From the NCBI GenBank assembly GCA_003989085.1, contig RXIV01000009.1, positions 62,001 to 126,000 on the forward strand: 64,000 nt of DNA, in the 5' to 3' direction. This DNA comes from Candidatus Competibacteraceae bacterium (GTDB taxonomy: Bacteria; Pseudomonadota; Gammaproteobacteria; Competibacterales; Competibacteraceae). This document shows positions 45,278-58,104 of the stretch, piece after piece. A program made the translations under genes and the position numbers. Positions within the stretch are counted from its first letter, which is position 1. The number at the start of each line of letters is the position of its first letter. The notes below the pieces were generated by a model that saw nothing but the letters and a program-made list of their open reading frames with translations, did no database searches and was not told the DNA's origin.

Positions 45278-45489
45278 CAGATAGCGGGATGTAGCAGAAC
45301 GGGCGATGACTCAATCCTCCGCTTGGCAATGACCGAGGCCGGGCAGATCGCGGCCAAAGCACTGCTGTGGCCGCTTGACTCGGGAAAAGTCCAAATCTGC
45401 TTTGGCGGATTTACCGATGCAAAATCGCTATCAGCCCTTCAGATAGCCTTGAACGATCTGATCGACGCTAATCTCCTGTCTGCGCGGCT
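45278..45489. other. 212-base spacer between the two Hsp70 genes
   Basis: No gene is assigned. The minus strand holds an open stretch ending HCQAED just before the frame of the downstream Hsp70, and a 20-codon frame ending QIVQGYLKG preceded by AGGAG. Neither is convincing alone. It may be a leader, or the remains of a longer coding region. Confidence 0.3.
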
Positions 45490-47327
<1,838 letters not shown>

Positions 47328-47331
<4 letters not shown>

Positions 47332-47873
47332 AGCTCCACCTCCGCCGGCGCCAGCACCCGGACATCGTGGCTTTCGGCAATTTTCGGCAGGGTTATCCCG
47401 GTGGCCCGCCAGCCCCGATGCATCAATGTTCCGGTGAATGGCGGCTGACCGACTACATTGCCGGTGAGCCGCACGGCGGCAGCGTCAAACCCGGCGGGCA
47501 AGGTCAACTGCGCTCCTTCGACCTCGGTCCGCACCGGCTCCAGATGCAGATAATCATGGATAACCTTGCGGCATCCTTCATGAACGACCCGCGCCGCACC
47601 GCCGATCTCGGCGTCGGAATAAGCGGCGACATTTTCTTCCAGAAAATCCACGAAGCGCCCCTCCTGCTGCAACAGGGCCAATAATTGCAAGGCAGAGTCC
47701 GGCGAGGTCTCGCGCAGCGGTGGTTTGGGCGGTTCCTCGACCACTGGTGGTCTGGATTCGCCACGATCCAGCCGCAATACGTCACTGGCAAAGTCGCTCT
47801 GGGTCAGAATTCGCCCGAAGGCGCGTAACGCCAAGGTCAGGCGGGTAAAAAAATCAGGTTGTGAATCGTACAT
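47328..47873 (-). CDS. DUF2760 family protein
   Basis: A 181-aa protein. The ATG at 47873 has GGGAG eight bases upstream; an in-frame ATG at 47888 is less likely. It has a helical N-terminus (FFTRLTLALRAFGRIL), a proline-rich linker (PPVVEEPPKPPLRE) and the DUF2760 core (LLALLQQEGRFVDFLEENVA, then YSDAEIGGAARVVHEGCRKV, GTLMHRGWRATGITLPK). It probably works with the two Hsp70 proteins encoded downstream. No signal peptide was seen. Confidence 0.82.
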
Positions 47874-48110
47874 GCAACAAACTCCCATGAATCAGGCTAA
47901 ACTTTCCAGTATCCTATCATGTGCCGGCGAGTCGCTGACGCAGATAACACCGTCCCGCTTTAGTCGAATTAGCTTATGATGAAGTCATGGCGGACGTTGG
48001 TTTGGTCAGCTGGATTCTCGGGGGTATAGCGACACGGATTGTCCGGCGCTACCCCATCGGAAAAAACCGCTGCATGACAAGACACGCAAGATGATTCCAG
48101 GAGTGGCAGC

Positions 48111-48479
48111 ATGGCCCGCATATTGATCGTCGACGACTCGCCTACTCAGACCCTGAGTCTTTCCAAGGTATTAAAGCGGCATGGACACGAGATTTTAACC
48201 GCCAAGGATGGGGAGGAGGGTGTTGAAGTCGCCAAGGCTGAATTGCCAGACTTGGTGTTGATGGATGTGGTCATGCCCAAGATCAATGGTTTTCAGGCTA
48301 CCCGGCAGATCACCAAGAACCCCTCCACCAGCCATATCCCGGTTATTATCGTGACTACCAAAGATCAGGAAACTGACCGGATTTGGGGAGCGCGGCAAGG
48401 CGCCAAGAGTTATGTCACTAAACCGGTTGAAGAAGAGTTGCTGATGCAGGCGATTAATCAGTATCTGCCCAAGAAATAA
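48111..48479 (+). CDS. Single-domain response regulator (PilH/CheY-like)
   Basis: A 122-aa receiver: DD at residues 8-9, phospho-acceptor Asp52 (LVLMDVVMP), Thr in IIVTTKDQ and Lys in YVTKPV. The sequence MARILIVDDSPTQTLSLSKV and GARQGAKSYVTKPVEEELL is most like PilH, the twitching-motility receiver. No pilG, pilI or pilJ genes are adjacent. GGAG lies ten bases before the ATG. A terminator follows. Confidence 0.85.
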   Translation: MARILIVDDSPTQTLSLSKVLKRHGHEILTAKDGEEGVEVAKAELPDLVLMDVVMPKINGFQATRQITKNPSTSHIPVIIVTTKDQETDRIWGARQGAKSYVTKPVEEELLMQAINQYLPKK

Positions 48480-48483
48480 CGAC

Positions 48484-48512
48484 AAAAAAGCCCCTCTCTA
48501 AAGGGGCTTTTT
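48484..48512 (+). terminator. Rho-independent terminator
   Basis: Stem AAGCCCCT / AGGGGCTT after an A-run, followed by TTTTT. It ends the receiver gene. Confidence 0.88.
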
Positions 48513-48603
48513 AATGGGCGGGCTGCTGGTGATTTCCAGCCTCTGGCGTCGGTAAGCCGCGCGATCTTCCCTGCGGGCAGTTTTCAACTTCATCAAGGAC
48601 CTT

Positions 48604-50382
48604 TCACCGGATCATCTGCCCCTGTGCTTCGCCTTTACCGGGAGCCAGCGCCTTTGCCAGACCAACCAGGGTCAGAAATTCACCCCGGTAGCCGTAAGGG
48701 TCATCACCCCGCGCCGCCCGGGCCAGCGTCTGCACCTCGTCATAGCCGAAAGCGCCGGTATACTTGCCGCCCCGCAGTAGTTGCCCGAAGCCGGCCACTG
48801 CCGCCGCAAAGCGGAATCGGTCGCTGGTCTCCTGCCAGTGAGTGAGCACCTGATCGCGGCGGATCGGCCATTCCAGCAATTGGCTTGCGTCGCTATCAGG
48901 CTGTTTATAGCGCAGCCGCAGAAAGGCTATCTCATCGTTGCCCTGCGGGGCGGCGTCTTTGGCGGGTTTGCCATAGCGCAACGGTTCAGTCAATGCGCCG
49001 CCGCTGCCTTTCAAGGCAATCTCGTACAAGGCCGTCACCGTGTGGCCGGCGCCGATATCGCCGGCATCCACCGCGTCATTACTGAAGTCCTCGCGTTTCA
49101 ATACCCGATTTTCGTAGCCGATCAGCCGATACTCCTCAACCAGCGCCGGATTGAATTCAATCTGGATTTTCACGTCCTTGGCAATCGTCAGCAGGGTGGC
49201 GCTCATCTGTTCAACCAGCACCTTGTTGGCCTCCTGCAAGGTATCAATGTAGGCGTAGTTGCCGTTACCGGCGTCAGCCAGTTGTTCCATCAACCGATCG
49301 TTGTAGTTGCCGGTTCCGAAGCCGAGCGTGGTCAGGGCGACGCCGCTCTTGCGCTGGGTTTCCACCAGATTCTTCAATGCCTCGAAATTGACCGTGCCGA
49401 CATTGAAATCGCCGTCAGTAGCCAGGATCACCCGGTTGACGCCGTCCTTCACGAAACTCTCGCGAGCCAGGTTGTAGGCCAGTTGAATGCCAGCCCCACC
49501 GTTGGTGGAGCCGCCGGCGCTGAGTCGATCCAGTGCCGCTTCGATTTTAGCCTTCTGACTGCCGGGGGTAGGTTCCAGCACGACGCCCGCTGCCCCGGCG
49601 TACACCGCTATCGCTACCTTGTCCTCGGGCCGCAGTTGCTGGGTCAGCAGTTTCAGTGCGGGTTTGAGCAGGCCGAGCTTGTCTGGTGACTCCATCGAGC
49701 CGGAAACGTCCACCAGAAACACCAGATTGGCCGGTGGAAGCCCGGTTTTGGGGATGTCGTAACCCTTGATGCCAATCGCCAACAGCAGGGTTTTCGGGTT
49801 CCACGGGGTCGGCGCCAGTTCGGTGCTGACCCGGAACGGCGGCTGGCGACTGGCGGGCAACGGATAGTCGTAATCGAAGTAGTTGATCAACTCTTCGATT
49901 CGCACTGCGTCATGCGGCGGCAACTGGCCCTGATTAAGGAAGCGGCGGACATTGGCATAAGCCCCTGTATCCACGTCAATGCTGAAGGTCGAAACCGGCT
50001 GTTCAGCGGCGCGCTTGACCGGATTGTCTTCCTGATGCGCATACTGCTCGCGATCGGTGGGTTCACTGGCGGCGCGGATAGATTCCAGCGAGGCCGCAGG
50101 CGTGGCGGCCAGTGTAACCGCTCGCTTACCCTCGGCTACCCTGTTTGCCTTGGCCCCGCCCGAAGCCAGCGCAGGAGAAGGCGGTGGCGGGGTGGCGACC
50201 GGCAATGCCTCTACTGGTTGAGCCGGTTGCATCCGGGCGGCTTCTTCGCGCTGTGGGGCAATAGTGGGTGCGTTCACCACGTCGGATTTGCTCGATGGTT
50301 GCGTCGGTGGGTCGGCACTCGGCGAGCAGGCCAGCAGCAGGGTGGTGGTGACAAGGACGCAGAAGGACAGGTTTCGGCTCAT
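48604..50382 (-). CDS. vWA-domain lipoprotein (YfbK-like)
   Basis: A 592-aa protein starting at ATG 50382 (GGAG six bases upstream). A lipobox LLLAC with Cys19 predicts attachment to a membrane. A Pro/Ala-rich linker is followed by the YfbK N-terminal part (STFSIDVDTGAYANVRRFLN, RIEELINYFDYDYP), a vWA domain with MIDAS DVSGS (225-229; ATDGDFNVG further on) and the DUF3520-type C-terminus (EIAFLRLRYK, FAAAVAGFGQLLRG). The role is unknown; such proteins are cell-envelope metal-dependent adhesion or assembly factors by analogy. Confidence 0.88.
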   Translation of the reverse strand: MSRNLSFCVLVTTTLLLACSPSADPPTQPSSKSDVVNAPTIAPQREEAARMQPAQPVEALPVATPPPPSPALASGGAKANRVAEGKRAVTLAATPAASLESIRAASEPTDREQYAHQEDNPVKRAAEQPVSTFSIDVDTGAYANVRRFLNQGQLPPHDAVRIEELINYFDYDYPLPASRQPPFRVSTELAPTPWNPKTLLLAIGIKGYDIPKTGLPPANLVFLVDVSGSMESPDKLGLLKPALKLLTQQLRPEDKVAIAVYAGAAGVVLEPTPGSQKAKIEAALDRLSAGGSTNGGAGIQLAYNLARESFVKDGVNRVILATDGDFNVGTVNFEALKNLVETQRKSGVALTTLGFGTGNYNDRLMEQLADAGNGNYAYIDTLQEANKVLVEQMSATLLTIAKDVKIQIEFNPALVEEYRLIGYENRVLKREDFSNDAVDAGDIGAGHTVTALYEIALKGSGGALTEPLRYGKPAKDAAPQGNDEIAFLRLRYKQPDSDASQLLEWPIRRDQVLTHWQETSDRFRFAAAVAGFGQLLRGGKYTGAFGYDEVQTLARAARGDDPYGYRGEFLTLVGLAKALAPGKGEAQGQMIR

Positions 50383-50573
50383 GGTGTTCTCCACGGGGTT
50401 GGGGACAGTGACTCAACGGCTAGCCAGTTCTTCATCGGTCAACAGGGAACCCGTTCAAATTCCCGCAGGCTATTAGCGACCAGCACTGCATCTTCGGCAG
50501 GGCATAAGCGGCTATCAGTCAATCCATCGCACCAATCGGCGTCCCCTGTGTTTTGAGATCACGGTGCAGCCGC

Positions 50574-51410
50574 TCAGGCTGTCATCAGCCGGACCAGCGT
50601 GAACACGGCGACTGCCGTGATCATGACCGAGAACAGCTTTTGCAGCATCGGGCCAGCGATCCGTCTTCCCAGCCCGATGCCGATTGCCATGCCGGCCAGC
50701 CCTCCCAAGACAAAACCGAGGGTTACGCGGAGATTCAATACTTGTCCGGCGACGAGATGCGATGCAAAGCCAATCGCACTGATGAGTACGATCACCCAGA
50801 GTGAAGTCGCGACCGCCCGCCGCATCGGCAAGGAGGCAATCATGACCAGTGCCGGCACGATCAGAAAACCGCCGCCCACTCCGAACAGGCCAGACAGCAA
50901 ACCGGTGAGCGCCCCGGTCAGAATGAGCCGGAGGGCGCAGCGCGAGCTGAGCTGCAACCGACCACTAGCGTCGTAACGGCAAGCTGGAGCAGCCACGTTA
51001 TGATCCAGATCGCAACTGGCGCGGATGAGGCGAGTTTCTTCCGGTTGACGACTGGCCTGCCGCCACATTCGCGTCGCGACTACCAGCATCAACAGCGCAA
51101 AAGCGGCTAGCAACACCGCTTCAGGGAACCGGGGATGCAGCCAGGCTCCCAACGGTGCGCCGATGATGCCGGACAGACCAAACAGGGTCGCGGTATACGG
51201 TTCAGCCTGACCGTCGCGTAATCGCGCCAGCCCGCCGCCCAGCGCCGTTGCGCCCACCGCCGCCAGTGAAATGACCACGGCCTCATGCAGCGGTATTCCC
51301 AGACCGTACACTAACAGCGGCACGGCAAACACCGAACCGCCACCACCGGTCAGGCCCAGCGCGAAACCGGTCAGTAAACCAAAGAACAGGCTTTCAATCA
51401 TGGCGGGCAT
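50574..51410 (-). CDS. TauE/SafE-family sulfite/sulfonate exporter-like permease
   Basis: A 278-aa membrane protein with about eight helices and two repeats, each starting with a glycine motif: [18 protein letters not shown] and [17 protein letters not shown]. Members export sulfite, sulfoacetate or related small anions. The start at 51410 has GGAG five bases upstream and overlaps the hybrid kinase stop by 17 bases, so it is the last gene of the sensor operon. Its substrate may be linked to the ligand of the binding protein at the head of that operon. Confidence 0.85.
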   Translation of the reverse strand: MPAMIESLFFGLLTGFALGLTGGGGSVFAVPLLVYGLGIPLHEAVVISLAAVGATALGGGLARLRDGQAEPYTATLFGLSGIIGAPLGAWLHPRFPEAVLLAAFALLMLVVATRMWRQASRQPEETRLIRASCDLDHNVAAPACRYDASGRLQLSSRCALRLILTGALTGLLSGLFGVGGGFLIVPALVMIASLPMRRAVATSLWVIVLISAIGFASHLVAGQVLNLRVTLGFVLGGLAGMAIGIGLGRRIAGPMLQKLFSVMITAVAVFTLVRLMTA

Positions 51411-54400
51411 CCTTTCTCCGGTATGCCCGCAGGGTAGTCAGGGCCATCTCGTAATCGAAATGAGCGATCTGGCGTAGCAGAACATCGCCGGTCGCGCCAA
51501 ACTCCGCACGCAAGAGTGGTTCTTCAGCTTGCACCAGAGTGCTGGCTGTAATGTCTCCCGTCTCCAACAGCGAGTCCAGACGCGCCAGCACTGCGTCCAG
51601 ACGGATCGGGTCCACGGCAGCAGGAGCAGGGTGGCCGGCGACCAGAGGCAGTGGTTCGACAGCCAGCGCGTTCCGAATACCGTCCAGCAAAGGCAGCAGT
51701 TCAGCATTCAGGGTCTGGACGCAACGGTTAATCTCATCCTGCCCGGCGTCCTGGCGAATCGCGGCCTGCAAAACCTCGGCGGCGGCCTGGACCCGCGTCG
51801 CCCCTAGGTGGCCAGCAGATCCTTTCAAGGCGTGGGCCAAACGTCCGACTTCGGCCCGGTCATCGGCCTGTAGCCGCTCGTGCAGATGTTCCATATCCTG
51901 CCCGTGACGATCAAGGAACAGGACCAACAGGCGGCGATAGAGCGATAGATTGCCGCGCACCACCGCCAGCCCGCGTGAAAGATCGAGGCCGGGAATGGCC
52001 GAGAAGCGCTGCCGCTCGCCAGCGTCATCTTCCACGGCGGGCGCGGCGCTGGACGGTTGGGGAGGAGTGTCGGGCACGGTCGGCAGCCAGTGGAGCAAGG
52101 CAGCGTAGAGCGCAGCGGGATCGACCGGCTTGCCGATGTGGTCGTTCATGCCCGCAGCCAGGCACTGCTGTCGATCCTCGATAAAGGCGTTGGCGGTCAT
52201 CGCCAGGATGGGCGTGTGTTCCCAGCCCGGCAAGGCGCGGATAGTCCGGGTGGCCTCCAATCCGTCCATGACCGGCATCTGTACATCCATCAGGATCAGG
52301 TCGTAGGCAGTGATGCGGGCCTTGGCGACGGCTTCCTGGCCGTTTGCCGCCGTGTCCACACGGAGGTTCACAGCATGGAGCAGTTCCAATGCGACCTCCC
52401 GGTTGATCGGGTTATCTTCCGCCAACAATATCTGGGTGCCGGCAGGGCGCCGGCGGAGTGCGGCCTCGGTGTCTGCCGTGCTGGCGTCCGGTGCGGCGGG
52501 GAGAACGCCATACCCTCGCTTCAGCCGGGCGGTAAACCAGAAGGTGCTGCCTACGCCGGGTTGGCTCTCGACCCCGGCTTTACCATTCATCAACCCGGCC
52601 AGCCGCTGGGTGATGGCTAGCCCCAGCCCGGTGCCGCCGTGTTGGCGGGTAGTCGAGAGATCGGCTTGCTCGAAGGCCTCGAAAATCCGGGTTTTCTGCT
52701 CCGGGGTAAGGCCAATGCCCGTATCCTGGACCTCAAAACGCACCAGGAGATCATCACCATTGGCGTTCAGCAGGATGGCGCGCAGGGTAATGGCGCCCTG
52801 CTCGGTGAATTTGACGGCGTTGCCGGCGTAATTAAGCAGGGCCTGGCGCAGCCGGGTCGGGTCGCCACGGAGCCAGAGTGGAACGGCGTCGCTGTCGGTC
52901 TCAATCGTCAGCCCTTTTGCTTTCGCCGGATCGGCGATCAGGGAACGGATGTGATCGAGGATGGTGGAAAGGTGGAAATCGGTGTGCTCCAACTCCAGTT
53001 TTCCGGCTTCGATCTTGGACAGATCAAGCACATCATTAAGAATCGCAAGGAGGTGCCGGGCGGCGGTAGCAATCTGGTTCAATCGCCCGGCCTGCTCGGG
53101 GGTCGGTCCGGTCCGTTGCAGCAGGTGGGTCAGCCCCAGGATCGCGTTCATTGGGGTGCGAATCTCGTGGCTCATGTTGGACAGAAAGGCGCTCTTGGCC
53201 CGGTTGGCGGTTTCGGCTCGCTCCCGCGCCTCAGCTAGCTGCGCGGTGCGCTCCGTCACCAATTCTTCCAGGTGATGGCGGTGGCGGTCCAGCTCGACGC
53301 CAATCCGCTTCTTTTCGGTGATGTCTTCTTTCACCGCGACATAGTGGGTGACCTGTCCGTCCGCCTGGCGGAGGGGCGTGATGATAGCGAATTCAGTGTA
53401 GTGGCTGCCGTCCTTGCGCTGGTTTTGGAACTCGCCTTTCCAAACCTGACCTCGATGGAGGGTATTCCACAGGGCGGCATAGGTGGCCTTGGGCGTTTTT
53501 CCCGAATTCAGGATTCGTGGATTTTGGCCCAGCACTTCATCGCGGCTGTAGCCGGTGGTGTGGAGGAAGGCTGCATTGACGTATTCGATGCGCGCGGCGA
53601 GGTCGGTGATGACGATGTTCGCCGGACTCTGCTCCACGGCCAGAGAAAGTTTGATTAGCCAACTTTCCGAACGGCGACGCTGAGCGATCCGCCAGATTTC
53701 GTTGGCGACCAGTCGGACGGATTCTACGTCCAGCTCGATGTAGGGCGTGGCCTTGTTACCGACGCCGGCGAGCATGACCACCTTGCCATTCTCGATCACC
53801 GGCACGCTGATCAGCCGCTTGAGTTCCGCATGACCCTCTGGAAGGCCGCGCCGGTTGGGTGCGCTGAGGTAGTCGTTGAACACCACCGGCGCTCTCTGGC
53901 GCAGAGCCTCGGCCCAGAGGCCGGCTTGGCTGACCGGGTAGTGCTGGTCGTAAACCGCCGTGCAGTAGTGCGCCACAGTGCGGCGCGACCAAGTGACCAG
54001 CTCGATAGTTTGCTCGTCGTTATTGACGAAGTGGATGAAAGAAACCTCGCTGCCGGTCAGTTGTTCCACCCGTTCCAGACCGCGCTGCATGAAGGCGGCC
54101 TCGTCCATCTGCTCGGCGGCACGGGGCAGTTCCAGCAGGGCCTGCGCCCGCTGGGCCTGGAGCGCCTGGATAGCCTCATGACGCCTGTACTCAGTGATGT
54201 CGCGGGCGACGCCCAGCACGCCGACGAGCTGCCCTTCGGCGTCGAACATCGGGGTCTTGATGGTTTCCACCAACTCCCGGTGGCCGTCGTTGGCGAAAAT
54301 CAACTCTTCTTCGCTGATGGAGGGCTTGCTGGCGGCGATGGCCGCGCGATCATTCTCGCGGAAAAAATCGGCCAACTCCCGATCCACGAAATCGTAATCG

Positions 54401-55728
54401 GTCTTGCCCCGGATCTCCGCCTCCTTGGCCCCGTAAAGCCGCTCGAAACGGGGGTTACAAGCCAGATAGACGCCCTCCGGGTCTTTCAGCCAGATCAGGT
54501 AGGGTACGGTCTGAATCAGTATTTTGAGGAAACCACGCTCCCGCTCCAACGCTGCTTCCACCCGCTTGCGTTCGGTGATATCGGTATGGATGCCGAGCAT
54601 GCGCAGCGGCCGACCATCGGCGTCGCGCTCAACCAGCTTGCCCCGCGACAAAATCCACTTCCACTCGCCCGACTGGGATCTTTGGCGGAATTCCACCCGA
54701 TATTCGGGAATGCGTCCGGCGATGTAGTCCTGGTAAATCTTGACGGCGTCGGCGCGGTCGTCTGGATGCAAGCGGGCCGTCCAGGCCGAGAGGGTCTCCT
54801 TGAATTGCGCCGGGTCATAACCGAGCATGGCGGCGTATTCGGGGCTGACGATAGCCTCGCCGGTTTGCACGTTCAGGTCGTACATGCCTTGGTTGGCGGC
54901 GGCCAGCGCCAGCGCCAGACGTTCCCTGGATTCCAGCAGCACATGCTCGGCCTGCTTGCGCTCGGTGATGACTTCGAACACGGCTACGAAATGCTCCCGC
55001 TGCGGGCTATACACCGAAATCGAGAACCACATCCGCAAGGCTTTCACGAATATCTCGAAACGTTCGGGTTGGCCGGTCGTGGCGACCCGGCCGTAGATCT
55101 CGAACAGTTCCGGGTCGGCCTCGCGGATGCCCGGAACGATCTCGGAGATCTTCCGGCCGACGACGTCCCTCAAGCCCGTCAGGGTCGTGAAGGCTTTGTT
55201 GACGCTGAGGTAGACGAAGTCTTGGGGGTGGCCGTTTTTGAACAGCATCCGACAATAGGCGAATCCGTTCAGCATGTTGTCAAATAGCGAACGGTAGGTC
55301 GCCTCACTCTCGCGCAGCGCAGCTTCCGCAGCGCGCTGGGCGTGCTGGTCATTCTTCTCCCGCAAGCAACGCTCGATGGCGGGAACCAGACGGGTCAGGT
55401 GGTCCTTGAGGATAAAATCCCAAACCCCGACCTTGAGCAGTTCCACCGCCCGCTCCTCACCTATCAGACCGGATAAGAGGATGACCGGTAGTCCGGGCTG
55501 GTGGCGCTGGATCAGGGCCAGGCTGGACTCGAACTTCATGCTGGGTACGTTGTAGTCGGCCAGGATGGCGTCCCAGGAACGTTGCTCCAACGCGGCTTCC
55601 AGTTCCGGCGTGCTCGCGACGCAGGCGCAGGCGGCTTCCAGCCCCTGCTTGCGCAGATGCCGTTTCAGCAGCAGGAAGTCGGCCGGGTTATCCTCGATGA
55701 TCAGCAGGTTCAGGGCGGCATCGGTCAT
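51394..55728 (-). CDS. Giant hybrid sensor kinase (REC-PAS-PAS-PAS-GAF-PAS-HisKA-HATPase-REC-Hpt)
   Basis: A 1444-aa soluble protein without membrane helices. Its order is: REC (Asp58), three PAS domains (about 145-270, 275-395, 400-520, each ending in a DITERK-type motif), a GAF-2-like domain (about 530-690, [14 protein letters not shown]), PAS (about 695-820), HisKA with His854 ([15 protein letters not shown]), HATPase, REC with Asp1148 (LILMDVQMP), and Hpt with His1299 ([13 protein letters not shown]). All phosphorelay residues are present. It lies ten bases after a receiver gene and overlaps the permease gene, so it acts in the same relay. Confidence 0.93.
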   Translation of the reverse strand: MTDAALNLLIIEDNPADFLLLKRHLRKQGLEAACACVASTPELEAALEQRSWDAILADYNVPSMKFESSLALIQRHQPGLPVILLSGLIGEERAVELLKVGVWDFILKDHLTRLVPAIERCLREKNDQHAQRAAEAALRESEATYRSLFDNMLNGFAYCRMLFKNGHPQDFVYLSVNKAFTTLTGLRDVVGRKISEIVPGIREADPELFEIYGRVATTGQPERFEIFVKALRMWFSISVYSPQREHFVAVFEVITERKQAEHVLLESRERLALALAAANQGMYDLNVQTGEAIVSPEYAAMLGYDPAQFKETLSAWTARLHPDDRADAVKIYQDYIAGRIPEYRVEFRQRSQSGEWKWILSRGKLVERDADGRPLRMLGIHTDITERKRVEAALERERGFLKILIQTVPYLIWLKDPEGVYLACNPRFERLYGAKEAEIRGKTDYDFVDRELADFFRENDRAAIAASKPSISEEELIFANDGHRELVETIKTPMFDAEGQLVGVLGVARDITEYRRHEAIQALQAQRAQALLELPRAAEQMDEAAFMQRGLERVEQLTGSEVSFIHFVNNDEQTIELVTWSRRTVAHYCTAVYDQHYPVSQAGLWAEALRQRAPVVFNDYLSAPNRRGLPEGHAELKRLISVPVIENGKVVMLAGVGNKATPYIELDVESVRLVANEIWRIAQRRRSESWLIKLSLAVEQSPANIVITDLAARIEYVNAAFLHTTGYSRDEVLGQNPRILNSGKTPKATYAALWNTLHRGQVWKGEFQNQRKDGSHYTEFAIITPLRQADGQVTHYVAVKEDITEKKRIGVELDRHRHHLEELVTERTAQLAEARERAETANRAKSAFLSNMSHEIRTPMNAILGLTHLLQRTGPTPEQAGRLNQIATAARHLLAILNDVLDLSKIEAGKLELEHTDFHLSTILDHIRSLIADPAKAKGLTIETDSDAVPLWLRGDPTRLRQALLNYAGNAVKFTEQGAITLRAILLNANGDDLLVRFEVQDTGIGLTPEQKTRIFEAFEQADLSTTRQHGGTGLGLAITQRLAGLMNGKAGVESQPGVGSTFWFTARLKRGYGVLPAAPDASTADTEAALRRRPAGTQILLAEDNPINREVALELLHAVNLRVDTAANGQEAVAKARITAYDLILMDVQMPVMDGLEATRTIRALPGWEHTPILAMTANAFIEDRQQCLAAGMNDHIGKPVDPAALYAALLHWLPTVPDTPPQPSSAAPAVEDDAGERQRFSAIPGLDLSRGLAVVRGNLSLYRRLLVLFLDRHGQDMEHLHERLQADDRAEVGRLAHALKGSAGHLGATRVQAAAEVLQAAIRQDAGQDEINRCVQTLNAELLPLLDGIRNALAVEPLPLVAGHPAPAAVDPIRLDAVLARLDSLLETGDITASTLVQAEEPLLRAEFGATGDVLLRQIAHFDYEMALTTLRAYRRKDARHD

Positions 55729-55738
55729 TTTTCAACTA

Positions 55739-56176
55739 TCAATCGATGGGGGGATCGTTGGTGGCGAGCCAGTAGAAACCCAGGCGCACCACTGTCTCGG
55801 CGAACTCGGCAAAGGCCACCGGTTTGCGCACGAAGCTGTTGGCGCCGTTCTGATAACTCTTTAGCCGATCCCGTTCCTCATCAGAGGAGGTGAGGATGAC
55901 CACCGGCAAAACCGCAGTGCGTGGCTCCGCACGCAGGCGTTCCAGCACCTCCAGCCCGGACAGACGGGGCAGACCGATATCCAGCGCGACGACCGCCGGC
56001 AGATCCTTCGGGTCGCGGCCAGCGAACTCGCCTTCGCAGAACAGGTAGTCCAGCGCCTGCTGACCATCCCGCACGATCTCGATCCGGTTGGCTACATTGG
56101 CCTTGCGCAGCGCCCGCAGCATCAGCATCTCGTCCTGGGGGTTGTCCTCGACGACAAGAATAGTCTTGTTTTTCAT
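55739..56176 (-). CDS. Single-domain response regulator (Rcp1-like)
   Basis: A 145-aa receiver of the phytochrome-associated type: LVVEDNPQDEMLMLRAL, YLFCEGEFAGRDPKDLP, Asp66 (ALDIGLPRLSG), ILTSSDEERD and SFVRKPVAF. It has no output domain. The start overlaps the upstream kinase stop by ATGA. It probably carries phosphate between the membrane kinase and the hybrid kinase, or acts by protein contact. Confidence 0.9.
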   Translation of the reverse strand: MKNKTILVVEDNPQDEMLMLRALRKANVANRIEIVRDGQQALDYLFCEGEFAGRDPKDLPAVVALDIGLPRLSGLEVLERLRAEPRTAVLPVVILTSSDEERDRLKSYQNGANSFVRKPVAFAEFAETVVRLGFYWLATNDPPID

Positions 56177-58104
56177 TTGGTTTCCTTGCTAGTGGTTTCC
56201 GCAGTGGGTAGGGTGAAGCGGAAGGTCGCACCGTGTCCCGGTGCGCCTTCGGCGCGAATGGCGCCGCCGTGGCGGTGGATGATGCGCTGCACCGTGGCCA
56301 GGCCGATACCGATGCCGGGGAATTCATCCTGCCGGTGCAGGCGCTGAAACGCCTTGAACAGTCGATTGGCATGGTTCATGTCGAAGCCGGCGCCGTTATC
56401 GGCGACACAGTAGCAGCGCTGGCCTTCCTTATTCTCACTGTAGACACGAATCGTGGCGTTAGGTGTCTTAGCGGTGTATTTCCAGGCATTCTCGATCAAG
56501 TTGCGCATCACCACTTCCAGCATGACCGGATCGCCCCGGACGCATAGCCCCGGCTCCACCTGCCAGCTTACCGGGCGTTCCGGCTCGACGGTGGCCTGAT
56601 CCATCAGCAGCCGTTCTGCGAGCGCGGTGAGATCCACCAGATCCCGGCGCAATTCACCACGGGTGCTGCGCGACAGGGTCAACAGACCATCGACCAGCTC
56701 GCTCATGTGGCGGCTGGCAATGATGATCTGGTCGAGATAGATCTTGGCCTCGCCGTCCAGCCGCTCGCCATAGTCTTCCAGCAACGCTTGGCTGAAGCCG
56801 CTCATGGCGCGCAAGGGCGCTCGCAAGTCGTGGGAAACCGCGTAGGCGAAGCTGTCCAGTTCCTGATTAGCCGCGACCAGTTCAGCGGTGCGCTGACCGA
56901 CCCGTTCCTCCAGTTCGGTGTTGAGGCGGTGGACTTCGGCCTCGGCCTGCTGGCGTGCGGTGATGTCATCGACAAAGATCACAATTCCGCCAATGACGCC
57001 ATTATCCTTATACCAAGGCAGCACCACCCGCCGCAGCCATTGAACGGTGCCGTCTATTCGAGTGAGCTGGTCCTCATCGATTTGAATAGTATCTCCTTCC
57101 AGTGCACGGCGATGCACCGCTTTCCAATGGTCTGGAAGTTCAGGGAGGAGATCGTAGTGGGATCGTCCGATGATCTCCTGGTCACCGATGAAAGGGCGGT
57201 TATCATCGATCCAGCGGCGACTGACCGCGATGTAGCGCATTTCACGGTCGAACATAGCTAACGCGACGGGTGTATACTCAAAGAGCAGCCGTAGGCTCTC
57301 TTCACTCGCGCGAAGATCCGCCTCAGCCTGTTGGTGTTCTCTGATCTCGGCTTCCAGCCGAGCACGCGATACGGTGGTCTCCTGAATCTGATCCAGCATG
57401 TGGTCGAAAGCATTGGCCAGTTGACCGAATTCGCCCCGGCGGCGGCTGTGCAGACGGAAGTCCCATTGACCGGCGGCGACGAGAATCGCAGCCTCATGCA
57501 GTTGTTGCAGGGGAACCAGGACGCCTTTTCGCAACAACAGGAACAGGCTGATCCCCAGACCCCCCAGACCCGCCAGCAGCGTCCAGAGCGTCATTTCTTC
57601 ATAAGAATGGGCTTCCAGAAGGTCACTGACCACCAGACGATGGATCTGGCCGATGGTGAGGATCAGGGATTCGCTGCTCAACAGAAGCAAATCTGCAGTG
57701 CGCTGCTCTTGTTCCCGTGGCGCAGGCGTGGCTTCCCGGCTGCTCAGATCGGCAAAGAGGGTCTCGCATTCGGCCAGCAGCCGGGATACCTCATCCCACA
57801 GGACCATTGACTGCGCATCATGCAGGAGATGTGCGACGGTCAATTGCATTTGATCTCCCAGCAAATGATGGAGGTCGCTGAGTTTGGCCTCGGCCTGGAG
57901 GCGGGGCCGGGTTTCCCTATGTAGCAGGTAGTCGGAGAGCGTCCCGCGGAACTGGATCGCATCGGCCATCAGCGTATCCACCCGCACGATCTCGCGTTCG
58001 ACCTGGGTTTTTTGCAGGCGGACGAACAGGAACACGCTGCATAACACCGCAACGATGAGCAAGGTCATCATTGCGACGAGGTGGGTGCGGCTGCGCAGGT
58101 TCAT
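56173..58104 (-). CDS. Membrane sensor histidine kinase (HAMP-PAS-HisKA-HATPase)
   Basis: A 643-aa kinase. Two membrane helices (about 11-30 and 170-192) bracket a helical periplasmic part of about 140 residues; then HAMP, a coiled-coil linker, PAS (about 270-395), HisKA with His425 (YAVSHDLRAPLRAMSGFSQA) and HATPase with NLIENAWKYT. The HisKA/HATPase pair is the phytochrome-like type that pairs with Rcp1-like receivers, as encoded next. Its start overlaps the binding-protein gene by four bases. The periplasmic part may read the binding protein. Confidence 0.92.
   Translation of the reverse strand: MNLRSRTHLVAMMTLLIVAVLCSVFLFVRLQKTQVEREIVRVDTLMADAIQFRGTLSDYLLHRETRPRLQAEAKLSDLHHLLGDQMQLTVAHLLHDAQSMVLWDEVSRLLAECETLFADLSSREATPAPREQEQRTADLLLLSSESLILTIGQIHRLVVSDLLEAHSYEEMTLWTLLAGLGGLGISLFLLLRKGVLVPLQQLHEAAILVAAGQWDFRLHSRRRGEFGQLANAFDHMLDQIQETTVSRARLEAEIREHQQAEADLRASEESLRLLFEYTPVALAMFDREMRYIAVSRRWIDDNRPFIGDQEIIGRSHYDLLPELPDHWKAVHRRALEGDTIQIDEDQLTRIDGTVQWLRRVVLPWYKDNGVIGGIVIFVDDITARQQAEAEVHRLNTELEERVGQRTAELVAANQELDSFAYAVSHDLRAPLRAMSGFSQALLEDYGERLDGEAKIYLDQIIIASRHMSELVDGLLTLSRSTRGELRRDLVDLTALAERLLMDQATVEPERPVSWQVEPGLCVRGDPVMLEVVMRNLIENAWKYTAKTPNATIRVYSENKEGQRCYCVADNGAGFDMNHANRLFKAFQRLHRQDEFPGIGIGLATVQRIIHRHGGAIRAEGAPGHGATFRFTLPTAETTSKETK

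Noticed and set aside
53830-55287. Long plus-strand frame (485 codons) opposite the hybrid kinase
   Set aside because: High GC in third positions of the kinase gene keeps the opposite frame open; the kinase domains on the minus strand are unmistakable.
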